A stretch of DNA of 64,000 bases from Rhodosporidiobolus odoratus (Eukaryota; Basidiomycota; Microbotryomycetes; Sporidiobolales; Sporidiobolaceae): the NCBI GenBank assembly GCA_034387635.1, contig JAOANU010000019.1, forward strand, positions 296,228 through 360,227, written 5' to 3'. Within the stretch, counting starts at the first letter, position 1. Every line of letters begins with the position of its first letter. The translations under genes and the position numbers were made by a program. Below the pieces are notes generated by a model. The model was not told the DNA's origin. It worked only from the letters and a program-made list of their open reading frames with translations, and did not search any database. This document shows positions 10,879-20,974 of this stretch, in pieces.

Positions 10879-13098
10879 ATGGAAGGAATGTCTCTCCCTG
10901 CCGACTCTTCAGCGGGTGTTGTCCGTCAACCTTCACCTTCACTTTCCCCATCAATCGCTTCACTTCTCTCAGCGACTCAGGACACTCAGTCTACCAACTA
11001 CGACCCACAAGACTACTTCTCACCCTCTGCTGCACCCACTCAACTACCCGAGCAACCGGAGGAAGTGTTTGGTGCAGGGACTCGGAGACCCTCTCCTTCC
11101 CCTCAACTCCCTCAACCTGCCTTTACCAACCTCTCTCAGCCCGACACGGCTTACCAGCCAGCTGACCACCCCGAAACAACCGACCCTCACCCCGCTCACC
11201 ACCCCGGTGGACCAACCCCAACTCGACCTCAAAGCTCGCAAAAACGACCAAGACCTACCAGCAGCGGCAGTCACACGTCCTACACCTCGTCCACCGACGG
11301 TCACAACGGTCGAACACTCGGCATCAGCGTCGAAGAAGAGGAAGAAGGCGCCATGGAACCCCCCACTTCCCGCATTCGCCGCTCTTCGTCGACCTCGTCC
11401 GCTTCCACGCCTGTTCCCCCTCCTCCTGTGCCTGTCAACGCACACACTCCCGCCTCTCGAGCAAGTGCAACTCCGCCGCAACCGCCCGCCGTGCCACCGA
11501 AACGGCCAGGCGAACTTCCCCTCGAACCCTCCGTGTTCAACATCGAACCGATAGACGAGTTCACCCGAGAAGTGGCAGACTGGTTATGGGGCTTCTGCGC
11601 GGGGCTGGACTGGGACAAGGTTGAGGTGCGTCGCGCTGCGAGCGCATGTCGGATTCTACAGCTTGCTTCGCTGAAGAGAGAGTTGATACGCGTTGCTGTC
11701 CTCACATAGATTGAAGCCAAAATCGGCTTACTTGTCGACTCGCGAGGAGGAGGATCAAGGGTTTACTTGCCAGTGCCGATAGAAACCAGTGCGTCCGCCA
11801 TCATTCGTTCTTCCTTCTGGTGGTCGCGACTGACATTTGTTCGCTTGCGCAGTCTTGACGGAGACGGACGGATTACGATTTCAGAGCAACATGACTGTCG
11901 TTCGTCGCTTTCCTCCGGTGCTCTTTCGGGATTCTCTCAACGAGCGAGCTGACCTTCTCAATCCCCACTTCTCTGCCTTTCTGCCATCGTCATGTCTCCC
12001 TCGTCCCACTGGTTTCTCTCGCTTACCCTTGCCGATATTGCGCTCGCTCCGAATGCATGCCTCGACTGGTGGACTCTTGCCACCCCCTTACATCTCGCCA
12101 TTCTCCGTCGCCCATCTCTCCCCAACCAGAACCAGCACAAATCCTTCAATCGCCTTCTCAATTCTCGCGTGGAAGAATCCGCCGCCCCGACATACCCCCA
12201 TGCGCCCGTCCGATACGCCCACACACGAGAAATCGACACCTTTCACACCGCGCCCTCATCTTCGACCGGAAAAGTCCGGGTCACGACGAATCAGAAGGAT
12301 CGGAGTCGGAGGAAAGCGGTCGAAAAGGTCAGGGTGGCGGATATGAACATTTTCTCGCCGAAGAGGATGTTTGATTGGAGGGTTAGTGTTAGTTTGGAGA
12401 ACCCTGGTGCGCTTCTCATCTCATTTCGTTCCCCCTGGCTTTGCGTTCCCTATGTCTCGGCTCTTGCGCACGTCCGCCCAGGCGTCCGTGAGCGAAGAAG
12501 GGGGGTTCAGGACTAGGTCAGAGGGGCAACGGGCGCGAGACCATACTCAAGCTTGGTTTCGTCTCCTCACGTCACAGCTCCGATACCTGACACTCCCCCA
12601 ACCCATACCCGCTACAAAGACCGCATATCCTACACCCACCAACTCTTCACCGTCGACCTGACCCAAGTCACCTCTGCCCAAGCCGCTTCTCAGAACCCGA
12701 ATCGACCACAAGCCCCTCAAGCCCCGCCGACACATGAGTTGGAGATCGAGTATAGGAATGCACGGCCGCTGCTGGAGGAGGCGGCGAAGGAACAGAGGGG
12801 GGAGGAGAATCGGTATCTGGATATGGTTCAGGGGTTGTTGAATAATGTTCGTAAGTCGGCGGCGTCTTCTCTCACTCTTCCTCTCTCGCCTCGGTCCGCG
12901 GCCTGCTGCACGCAAGTTGTACAGGGCTCTCCCACCACCGCTCTCAGAGGAGCGAGGTGGACGAGCCTCATGTAGGAGGCTAAACGCAGCGCTGACATCC
13001 TTCTTCTTCCTGCACCCTTCCCTCAACCGTATCTTCCCTTACCCTTTTGCGTCAATGCACATCTAGGAATGCTCGTCCGCAACGCGTCGGACCCGTAA
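10879..13098 (+). CDS. CET1: mRNA-capping RNA 5'-triphosphatase, Cet1 family
   Basis: Removes the gamma-phosphate of nascent pre-mRNA in the first step of capping, in the nucleus with the guanylyltransferase. Six exons fit in phase: 10879-11625, 11710-11788, 11853-11896, 12130-12406, 12578-12850 and 13067-13098, about 483 residues. Residues 1-225 are a disordered Pro/Ser-rich extension. The tunnel-fold domain follows: the exon 1/2 join creates the metal-binding glutamate motif VEIEAKIG, then LPVPIET, FQSNMT, HKSFNRLLNSRVEES, TGKVRVTTNQKD, RMFDWRVSVSLENP, and a second glutamate motif HELEIEY near the end. These are the motifs of fungal metal-dependent triphosphatases, absent from animals. The last exon adds only ten residues. 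Introns 3 and 5 are long for this locus (about 230 and 215 nt). Shares a divergent promoter with the RPAP3-like gene. Confidence 0.92.
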
Positions 13099-13563
13099 CC
13101 CGTCTTACTCTCTTTCCGTGTTTGCGCTCGAGAAGAGAAAAGAACTAGCTGCGTTCGCAATTCTCCTCTGCTTCCTCTGGCGGCCTCCCGCCTCTGCCAT
13201 CTGCCTTGTTGCCTAAATATCTGTGAATGGATCAATGCGCTACGCTGAGCCGGCCATGCACATTCGCTTTATATTAGCTGTTGCAGGACGCGTCTTTCGG
13301 GCCGTGCGACGCGTCTCTGCGCATTCCCAAACCCCTGGCTTGGACGATCGAGGAGGTCTCCCGGTGTTTAGATCGAGCTCCTCCTGGTTTACCTTCTCCC
13401 ATCCTTTCTACAACCACTGCTTCGGTTCGCCTGTTTGAGCGAAACGCGAGACGCGACAAAAGCAATTCGAACCGGCGTCCGCTTTCACTCTCCTTTCCTT
13501 TCCTCTCCGACCTTCGTCCCTACTCCTCCGCCAACTTCACCTCGCCGAACCACGTACATCAAG
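13099..13563. other. Intergenic region, promoter of the CBM48 gene
   Basis: About 465 bp between CET1 and the next plus-strand gene. No coding feature supported; open frames on both strands here lack motifs. Confidence 0.5.
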
Positions 13564-15892
13564 ATGGAGTCAGCACTGTACGAGCACGCCTTTCGATGGT
13601 GCGTCCTCCACCTCAGTCCCAGTCTACACGTGTGAAATTGAGGAGAGAAAAAGAGGGGACGGGTCGCTGATGTCCCTCCAACGAACCTTCTTCTGACGGG
13701 ACTTGTGTCGCGCCGGAGTAGGGAGGGAGAGGCGCAGAGTGTGGTGGTACGTTTGCCCTTTCCTCAGCCGTACGGAGACGCGTTAACAGTAGGAAATAGA
13801 ACGGCTGATATCAACCTTTTACCACCCCTTTTGAATGATTCGGCTTCGCCCGGAACAGGTCACGGGGAGCTTCGATAACGTACGTCCTGACCTCAAGGGG
13901 TGAGGGGAGACCGAGCGAGCTGACGAGCGTTTCGATTTACAGTGGTCTTCGTGCGTTTTTTTTCTTTTCCCGCTGCGTCCGAACCGTTGTCCACCCCCAG
14001 TTGCGGAACGACTGAGACTACCATCATAGGTCTCTGCGTCTGGCACGACTCGACGATGCGACGTTCAGTGGTAGCACGCGGTTGAGATGGGACGAGAAAA
14101 TCGTGTACAAGGTACGCCGCTTGCTTTTCCACAGTTGAACGAGACTCAAGCCCCTTTTGATAGCACAGTTCATCGTGGACGGAAAGTGGTGCACCTCGAC
14201 GCAAGCGCCCAGGGAGTGGGACTCGAGCGGGAACGAGAACAACGTTTTCCAGGGTGCGCCTATCCTGCTCTCTTCCTCTTTCAACTCGGCTGATTCGTCC
14301 TGTGCATGCAGTACCGCCTCTCGCTTTGCCCACAATCGAGGGGAAGCACCTGTCTGAGCTTGCGGAAAACACTGCCAACGTCCAAGATTGGAGGTCTGTA
14401 AGAATTGCAAGGTGGAATGGCGATAGCATCGAAATATTGGCCGGTACGCTCGTTCACACGTACGTTACGGTCAATACGAGGCTGAACGCATCTCTCGGCA
14501 GCCCTACAACCTTCTTCTCAGCTCACTCTGCCAGTCCTGCGCGCTTCGATCCTTCCTACCCTTGCCGACTTGCCTGCATTTTTCGCTCTGGCACGCGTGC
14601 CGGAGGAGGGTACTTTGCAAGTCGTTGAAGAGTGCGATGGCATCGTGGCTGTGCCGGAGGGTCTTTACGTGCTTGTCGGAGCCGGTAAGCCATCGTCCAG
14701 GCATTTTTACCCCAAGCGTCTGACTGTTGCCGACCGCAGAACCCGTCCTTCCTTTGACGCTCAAGCCATTGCGTAAAATGGCCCCGACTGTCGTCACGAG
14801 AGCGCCTGCTGCGACCACCCTTCTCGCTACCGAAGTCGAAGAGTACGACAATCTCTCCCTCCCCTTCCCCTCGTCCGACTCCGCCTCGCCCCCTTCACCC
14901 GTTTCATCATCTTCAGCCGCCTCGCCCGAGTCACCGCAATCCACCCTCTTGACCCCGATCGCACTGTCGACCTTCTCCCTTCCCAAGTCCCGCACACGCT
15001 ACTTTGACTTTACCGACTCGTCCTGGTCTTCCTCCTTCTCAGCCGGAGAGGCCGACGCGGAAAGTGAGTTCAGCGAGGTCGCCTCGGCTTCTTTTGCTCC
15101 TTCCATTGTCGAAGACGGTAAAGAGCCCGAGCAGGTTCTTTTCGATGACGGGAAAAGCGATGCCACGTTCAATACTGCGTTGAGCGAGGGTGGGTGGGCC
15201 GTCACTGATGTGGACGTGGGGGAAGAGTGGAGCTTGAGTGGTCGCGAGGGAATCGGAGGGAGCGGTGAAGATGCGGATGTCGAGATTGAGGGAGATGGGG
15301 GGGAGGGAGAAGAGGGGGAGGAAGAAGGGGAGCCTGACGCGACGATGGTGGTCGAAGGAGGAGAAGAGGATCTTTCTCGAAGTATTGCGCTTGGACAGAC
15401 TACAGCAGCGGGGGAAGACAGTGAGGTGTCGAGGCCGTTCGAAGTGCTCGACGTGGGCAACTCGAGGGCAATCGAAAGCGCGTGGGAAGAGGGAATGTTT
15501 GTCCTTGTTGCAGACTCGCAGGTGCGTCCTTTGGAATCCTTCGCTGATGCTGGCTGGTGTGCTGACTCTTTACCTGTCAGACTGGTCGCTTGATCTCGGT
15601 TGCTCTTCATCCCGACGCCCTGCCCCTCATCTCCAGCATCAAGTGTCTTGACCTCCTCGCCCCAGTAGCCTCTTCGAACCTTATTCTCGAGGAGAAGGTC
15701 GTCAAGCACACCGAGAACGTCTCCGTCCTCCCGACTCCACCCGCCTCTCCCCAATACGGTATGGACCTCGAGCTCCCCTCCCTCCATCTTCCCGGCACTG
15801 CCAGCCAAAAGACCCCTGAGCACCTCAGTCAGGACGTGCAAGAGCAGCTCGAGTCCGGGATGGCTAAGTGGGTCGCCGTGAAGGGAGCTTGA
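13564..15892 (+). CDS. CBM48/AMPK-type glycogen-binding domain protein (Mdg1/Crp1-like)
   Basis: Exons 13564-13598, 13722-13746, 13859-13879, 13943-13950, 14030-14111, 14169-14253, 14312-14397, 14522-14684, 14740-15521 and 15581-15892 give about 532 residues. The first six exons splice into an AMPK-beta type carbohydrate-binding module: YEHAFRWEGEAQSV, VTGSFDNWSSS, KIVYKFIVDGKW, then WDSSGNENNVFQ. The tryptophan of the HAFRW motif is split by intron 1, and exon 4 is only 8 nt. The remaining 400 residues are Ser/Pro- and acid-rich (a Glu/Gly run near residue 345) with no further domain I recognise. In yeast the same architecture occurs in Mdg1 and Crp1. The exon 7/8 boundary is uncertain: a second in-phase solution with donor near 14441 and acceptor at 14534 exists. 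Role inferred: glucan or glycogen association or signalling. Confidence 0.8.
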
Positions 15893-16075
15893 ATAAGCAA
15901 ACACGGCCGTCGAGTAGAGCTCCTTTCGTAATCGTTTCCATTTGTAGCATGCGACTGTAGATACTGGTAGAGCGACCATTTGGCAGCTTACGTGAATATA
16001 GACACTCTGGTCTGTTTCGTTGCCGAAAAGATACAGTGCCAGCAATATCCCGCTCCTCTTGCCGCTACCATCAGA

Positions 16076-16730
16076 CTACGCCCACCGACCCCTTGCTTTC
16101 ATGACTCCCCAGGTCAAAGGCCCCCGCCGTGAATCGGGGATGAATGCGCTTTTGGCGAGTGAGCGGAGTGGAGGTGATGCTGAACGGCGGCCACGGATGA
16201 AAATAGGCGCGCTGGAGGCGTGATGGTAGTCCACACGTATACGGGGCCGGTTTTCTTTGACGGGGTCATCCTGCAGAGGACTATGGTTCTGAGCAAGAAG
16301 CAGGAAGGAAGCACAGCATGGCGCGAGAGAGGCACTTACCAGCCAAGTACACACTGCTTCGGGGGTAGGCTGGAGTAAAAGTCGAATCAGCGCGGTCACG
16401 GACAAGATACTGAGCCAGAACACTCACGAAATGGAGTGTGACATTCGAGAGATTCTCTTCCTCTTCCAGGGCAGATTTAAGCTCCGTACCCTGTTGCCTA
16501 CACCATTGCCGAAACTTGTTCGCTTCCTCTGGGTTCCATCCTGCTATGTCCTCGCAACCATCTCTGTACTCCTTTGCTTTCTGGTTCAAGGCGTCGATCC
16601 ACCGAGTCAGGCTTTGCGCGGCCTCAGCATCGGGTTTTGCTTTGATGAGGGACCGGATGGGGAAACAGATGTCCGGCACACCGGAGACGTTGTTCAGAGT
16701 AGCCGGGCGCCGTGGAGGTTGACTTGGCAT
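16076..16730 (-). CDS. Hypothetical protein, about 175 residues
   Basis: Exons in transcript order are 16730-16428, 16369-16340 and 16270-16076, all joined at phase 0, with gtgagt and gtaagt donors. The protein starts MPSQPPRRPATLNNVSG and has a Trp/Cys-containing helical middle (NPEEANKFRQWCRQQGTEL). It ends in a basic Ser/Arg-rich tail (IRGRRSASPPLRSLAKS). No family recognised. It is convergent with the CBM48 gene (about 180 bp between stops) and divergent from the small plus-strand gene at 17243, with about 510 bp of shared upstream sequence. Confidence 0.6.
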
Positions 16731-17242
16731 GGCGGTAACGATGTGTAAGTCGGATTGTTGCGATAGAGAGAGGGAAGACTCGGAAAAGGTGCTTTCGAGG
16801 CGAAGCGAGGGTCCGCGGAGCGTCTGCGTGCGGTGTTGGTGCGGTGAACTGATAGGTTTGAATCTGGGCAGTAAGTAATCTACTGCTCATAGGCGACAGC
16901 GCGAGAGTGGCTGTTGCTTGAGCTGCCCAATTATGATGAGCATATGCACCCATATCTGACGATTGCTTTCCTCCTGACTTCCTCCGCCTCTTCCGCCGCG
17001 GCACAGCACTGCCTCTCGTTCAGCTCCTTCACACTAGCTGGCAGCTGTGCGCTGATGCGCTGCCGATGGCTCGCCAAACATCGGCCAAGCGTCCCCCGCA
17101 GCCGTTGACCACTTAACTCCTTCCCTCCTCCGCCCGGTCACCCTGACCCCCTCGCGGACGTTCCGTACGCTATTCCCGACGCACCCGCCTCACCTTTTCA
17201 CGTCTCTCTCGCTCTGCCCCATCACCTCGACAATCCAGCCGC

Positions 17243-17901
17243 ATGGCCGACCGTCCTTCCCGTCGTCGCGAGTCCAAAGACAAGCGACGATCTCAGAGTC
17301 CTACTGGCGACCAGCAGCGATACCGCCGGCGCTCGCCATCCCACACTACCTCGTATCAGCGCCGCACTGCCATTGCCCCAGTCATGGACGGCGAGCAAGC
17401 CGGGAAATCAGAGGTGACGGAGGCCTTGCAGTGGGCTCGGAAACACGCAGCTGGGATCGAGGCTGCTCGTCGTGACGCCACGCCAGAGCAGGTCAGGCGT
17501 GAGGAGAGCCAGGCTAGCCAGCACAGGGAGGATGAGTTGCTTGGCTGGAACGATCCTTTTGCCAGGTCGCACGATACGGGAGAGCGGCGCGACAAGCGGG
17601 CACAACGGGCCTTAGACGATGAAACTATCGGAGAGGAAGAACCGAAGTCTGGCACAGAGCAGAACGAGCTCAGGGGTCTCTTTGAAGGTTGGTCCGGTCT
17701 TGGTGATGTACATTGATCCTTTCTCCCTGCCCTTTCTTCTAGTCGCTCATGCTCACTTACCCTCATGTATTTCTCCTGCAGGATCCTAACAAAGAGCGCC
17801 CAAAACGCGATAGCAGCCTCGCTCATTCCTCTCGCCACCAACGCCATACTGCTGCTGCCACAGAAGGATCGTTCAGGCGTGCCAGGATATATGGGTTTTA
17901 A
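17243..17901 (+). CDS. Hypothetical basic, charged protein
   Basis: Starts with a clear ATG at 17243. Residues 1-45 are Arg/Ser-rich (RPSRRRESKDKRRSQSP), then a charged segment with helical stretches (EALQWARKHAAGIEAARR) and WNDPF. My preferred model is 17243-17707 joined to 17782-17901 at phase 0, giving 194 residues ending GSFRRARIYGF. If the donor is not used, the frame stops at 17716. A competing splice (donor near 17694, phase 2) opens a different frame to 18028 with a hydrophobic stretch. The RS-like N-terminus hints at a nuclear or RNA-associated protein, but no domain supports that. Confidence 0.5.
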
Positions 17902-19493
17902 TCTAAAGTTGAATATCCACGGTGGATGGGGTATGCTGGAGGTAGTCAGGGACGAGAGGGCACGGGACAGAGCAGCAAGGGAAATGGTTCATTCCGTCTT
18001 TTCTTCCGGACAGGGGAGAGTTGCATAGTTATGCAAGCCGCGTCGCTACTCTGCCGTTGTCAAACTGGGAATCTGTTGGCAAGTATGGACTTGCACATAA
18101 TGTGCAGGTGTCCGGGCTGGTACCGACAATTGATTTGCTGAGCTGAAAAAACAGCTTGTCACTGATAGGGCCAGTGATATCATGCGTCATCGAGCAGCCA
18201 GGACTGCCTACCAGCCTCGTGAAAGGTTCCATGGTGCATCAGTTCCTGCTTGTCAAGGCAATCTGCAGAAACCTTTCGGCAGTACTGATAGTTGCAAAGC
18301 TCAGGGCAAACCATGCGCGACAGGCCGCACAGGTATCAGGAGCGGGTGATCAGCAGACAGCAGCGTTCCGCTAGTCCAAGCATTGAGAGTGCAATGGAGT
18401 AGATGGTCACTGCAAAAAAAGACAATGTACAGCCAGCTTGAAGCAGCCTGGCTTTAGGCTCACAGGATCAGAAGAAGGAAAGGCCTGCAGCAGAAAGAGG
18501 TGAAAGGTCTCGAGGCTGTGCAGCAGCAGCCTCTACTCATATCTAGACGACTGAGTTACAGGAATGGGCGAGTCATGCATAAAGAGAAGGAGAAGCAACA
18601 ACCAGGAATTCCTGTCAAACAAAACAAGAAACCAGAAAGGTGAGGATGGCTGTTCAGGCTCTGCCTCCTCTCCATTCTCCAGTCATGAGATTGGAACTAC
18701 CCAACTATACATAGTAATGCAGGTGGTGATAATGTTCAATGGGCAGCAGGCAAGTAGATAATTGATAACCAACTTGAGAAGGTCAGTTCCTCCTCCGCTC
18801 GACTCTGCCATGTTTGAGCTGGGCCTAGTGCAATGAGACCACCACATAGTCTGGTCTGATCGCTTGTAATCCGCAACTCAAGGACCTGTACGTAAGGAGG
18901 TCGCCTCGACAAGCGGCTGCATTCCATGATGCTTGCAATTTTCATTCTTTTCCTTGCTTGGTGTACCCGCTCGACCCCTGATTGATATGGCTGCTTGCAT
19001 ATTTGCTTGTGGCGTAGGTTTGTGTTGGTTGTGAGAGTAGTTCAGGGTGGGCGGAAGACTTGAGGAGGAGTACATGTTTGGTTTGGGAAGGTCAAGTCGG
19101 AGGGGTAGTTCTTTCTTCCCTCTTTCCTGCTTGGCTCCACTTCGATTCTTGTACTCCTTCACTTCTTTGGTTGGTCTCTACCTTTCCCGAGTTGTTCCTA
19201 TCCCTCCTTTATCGGTGTCGCCTTCGTGCCTGGGAGAATTGTGAGACAGTCCGGCGTGCTGCTTACACTTCCCTATATAACCTTGTCTTCCTTTCTTTCC
19301 TTTCTCTTCTTGGCCGTTCACACTTTGTCCTCTTGCTCCTCTAGGTAAGTAGTTCTTTCTTAGTTGACTGCTATACCACACACCGTTCACGCTTTGTCCT
19401 CTCTCGCCTCTAGCGAGGCTTCATATTGCTACAGCCTATCCCCTGTAGCATCGACTCGAGTCACTCGAGGTTCTAATTCAGCTTGCGTTTCAG
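17902..19493. other. Gene-poor stretch, no supported gene
   Basis: About 1.6 kb with a lower GC look than its surroundings and no open frame with a recognisable motif on either strand. The right-hand 400 bp are pyrimidine-rich on the plus strand and contain a TATA-like element (ctatataac near 19273-19281) and a pair of imperfect 31-bp direct repeats. Reads as promoter or decayed sequence upstream of the Pumilio-like remnant. Confidence 0.45.
19314..19413. repeat. Imperfect 31-bp direct repeat pair
   Basis: Copies at about 19314-19344 and 19383-19413 both run ccgttcac, a or g, ctttgtcctct and end in cctctag. They are 69 bp apart start to start and differ at a few positions. Their ends resemble splice acceptors (pyrimidine tract then ctctag), so this may be a small duplication of an intron or promoter segment. 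Confidence 0.55.
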
Positions 19494-20500
19494 GTCACTC
19501 CCGCAGATCTGCCCGGGATGTTCCGCTTGCGATATATTTGGGCAAGCCCGGATGTAAGCTCCGCATACGCTATTCAAAGGTTTCACTCGTGCTCACTATC
19601 TTGCTACAGTGGTCCTCAAGACTCTGCTCGAGATCGGCACCCCATTGTTGAACACCAGTCTGGCTTCGGCCTGCATCCCGCTGGTGAACCAACTTGGTCG
19701 CGACCGGCAAGGCTGCACCCTGCTTCTCGAGGTGAGTCAGATCTGCGCTTGCTTCGGACATAGTCAGCACTGATTAGTATGGCAAACAGATCTTGCGCTG
19801 TCGGATTGTTGCTTCGGATGTCAAAGTCCAGCTTCTCGACCAGATTGCTCAGCACTTGGGCGAAATTGCGACGGATCTAGACAGTTTGTGATTAGTTTGA
19901 GTGTGTCTGGCGCTTCCCTATTCTCCCGGCTACACTAACCTTAACCTCGCTCAGGATGCGCTGAAGCTCGATACCGGCAACATTGAATGCTGCGCTGCGG
20001 CCGTGCTGCCCCACGCCGACACACTTGCTTACGACATGTATGGCAGGCGTGTCGCTACCCAGGTCATGTCCCTCGCGCCGAGCCTCACCCCGGAGATCAG
20101 GGCACACTTGTCGACCTTCTGGACCCATGGACACACCCATGTTCGCTTTCTCTAGATTGGCTCTTTGCACAATATGATGTGTCTGACTGCTCTTTTGTTG
20201 CAGAATATCGTCGATGTTCTCGTCCATGGACCTGGCTTTGATCACCCCGATCTGGTTCTCGAGTAACCTCGAGTCCGTCCTTTTCAATCCTCACGGTAGT
20301 CGTGTCTTCCAACGCTGGCTGAAGAAACTGCGTAAGGAGCATGCTCGCCCTACCCTTGCAGTCATATGCAAGGCTGTGATGCGCACACCAGACTTCCTTG
20401 ATCGTATCGCAACGAGTTCGTCCGCCGTCGAAAACATCGATGGTTTGTCGATTCTTGCTCCTCTTTCTTCTCCGACTTGTGTGCTCATGCTTAAGTTTTT
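19494..20500 (+). pseudogene. Pumilio/PUF-repeat-like sequence, probably decayed
   Basis: Several plus-strand blocks read like PUF helices: 19610-19731 (LLEIGTPLLNTSLAS then NQLGRDRQGCTLLLE), 19790-19880 (VQLLDQIAQHLGEIATD), 19955-20130 (VLPHADTLAYDMYGRRVATQ) and 20205-20440 (NLESVLFNPHGSRVFQRWL). The NPHGSRVFQ and DMYGRRVATQ cores match the usual repeat pattern of a small/Gly-x-Arg-Val-x-Gln helix. The first two blocks join in phase (upstream block ending 19553). The second to third and third to fourth joins do not: phases conflict, an in-frame stop lies near 20264, and a repeat core seems missing. No upstream ATG in the right frame was found. A divergent real gene with unusual splicing is the alternative. 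Confidence 0.4.
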
Positions 20501-20974
20501 TTAACAGCACTTCTCACCACCCTGCTCGCGATGAACGACACCCCGGGGCGCTTTCCCTTGCTGCCAGCACTCCTTTTCCGCCTCGCGGCAAGGAAAGGGG
20601 TAGGCCATACTATCGTGGTGGGAGGAGCAATGGGAGGTTCTAAAAATCGCACGCTTGAAGTTGCGCTTGTGCTTGCAATTTTCGCTTGTCTTTTCTGCCC
20701 GTTCTTTTGCCGCTTGCAGTCTCGTCGAGAGAAGGCTGCGGAGCAGCTTTCTTCCCTTAGAAGAAGGAGAAAGGCATGATCCGCGAGGGGGAAAATTGCG
20801 AAGGTCCAATTTGAGAAGGTTCCGTTTTGCTCTCCCTTTGCCCAAAAATCGCAGAGAATGACTTTCCTCGCGAACAACGTAGAGGAGGACAGACAGCGTT
20901 ACAATGAGAAACGGTGGAAAAAGAGTCGAGGCAAAAACAGCGCGAAGAGGGGACGGAAAAGAAACATACAAAGT
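20501..20974. other. Intergenic region downstream of VMA2
   Basis: About 470 bp with no supported gene between the Pumilio-like sequence and the end of VMA2. Open frames on the minus strand are antisense or random and lack motifs. Confidence 0.5.

Noticed and set aside
19892..20510. Two overlapping minus-strand open frames of 131 and 137 codons
   Set aside because: They lie opposite the Pumilio-like blocks, which carry the recognisable motifs; these are antisense shadows.
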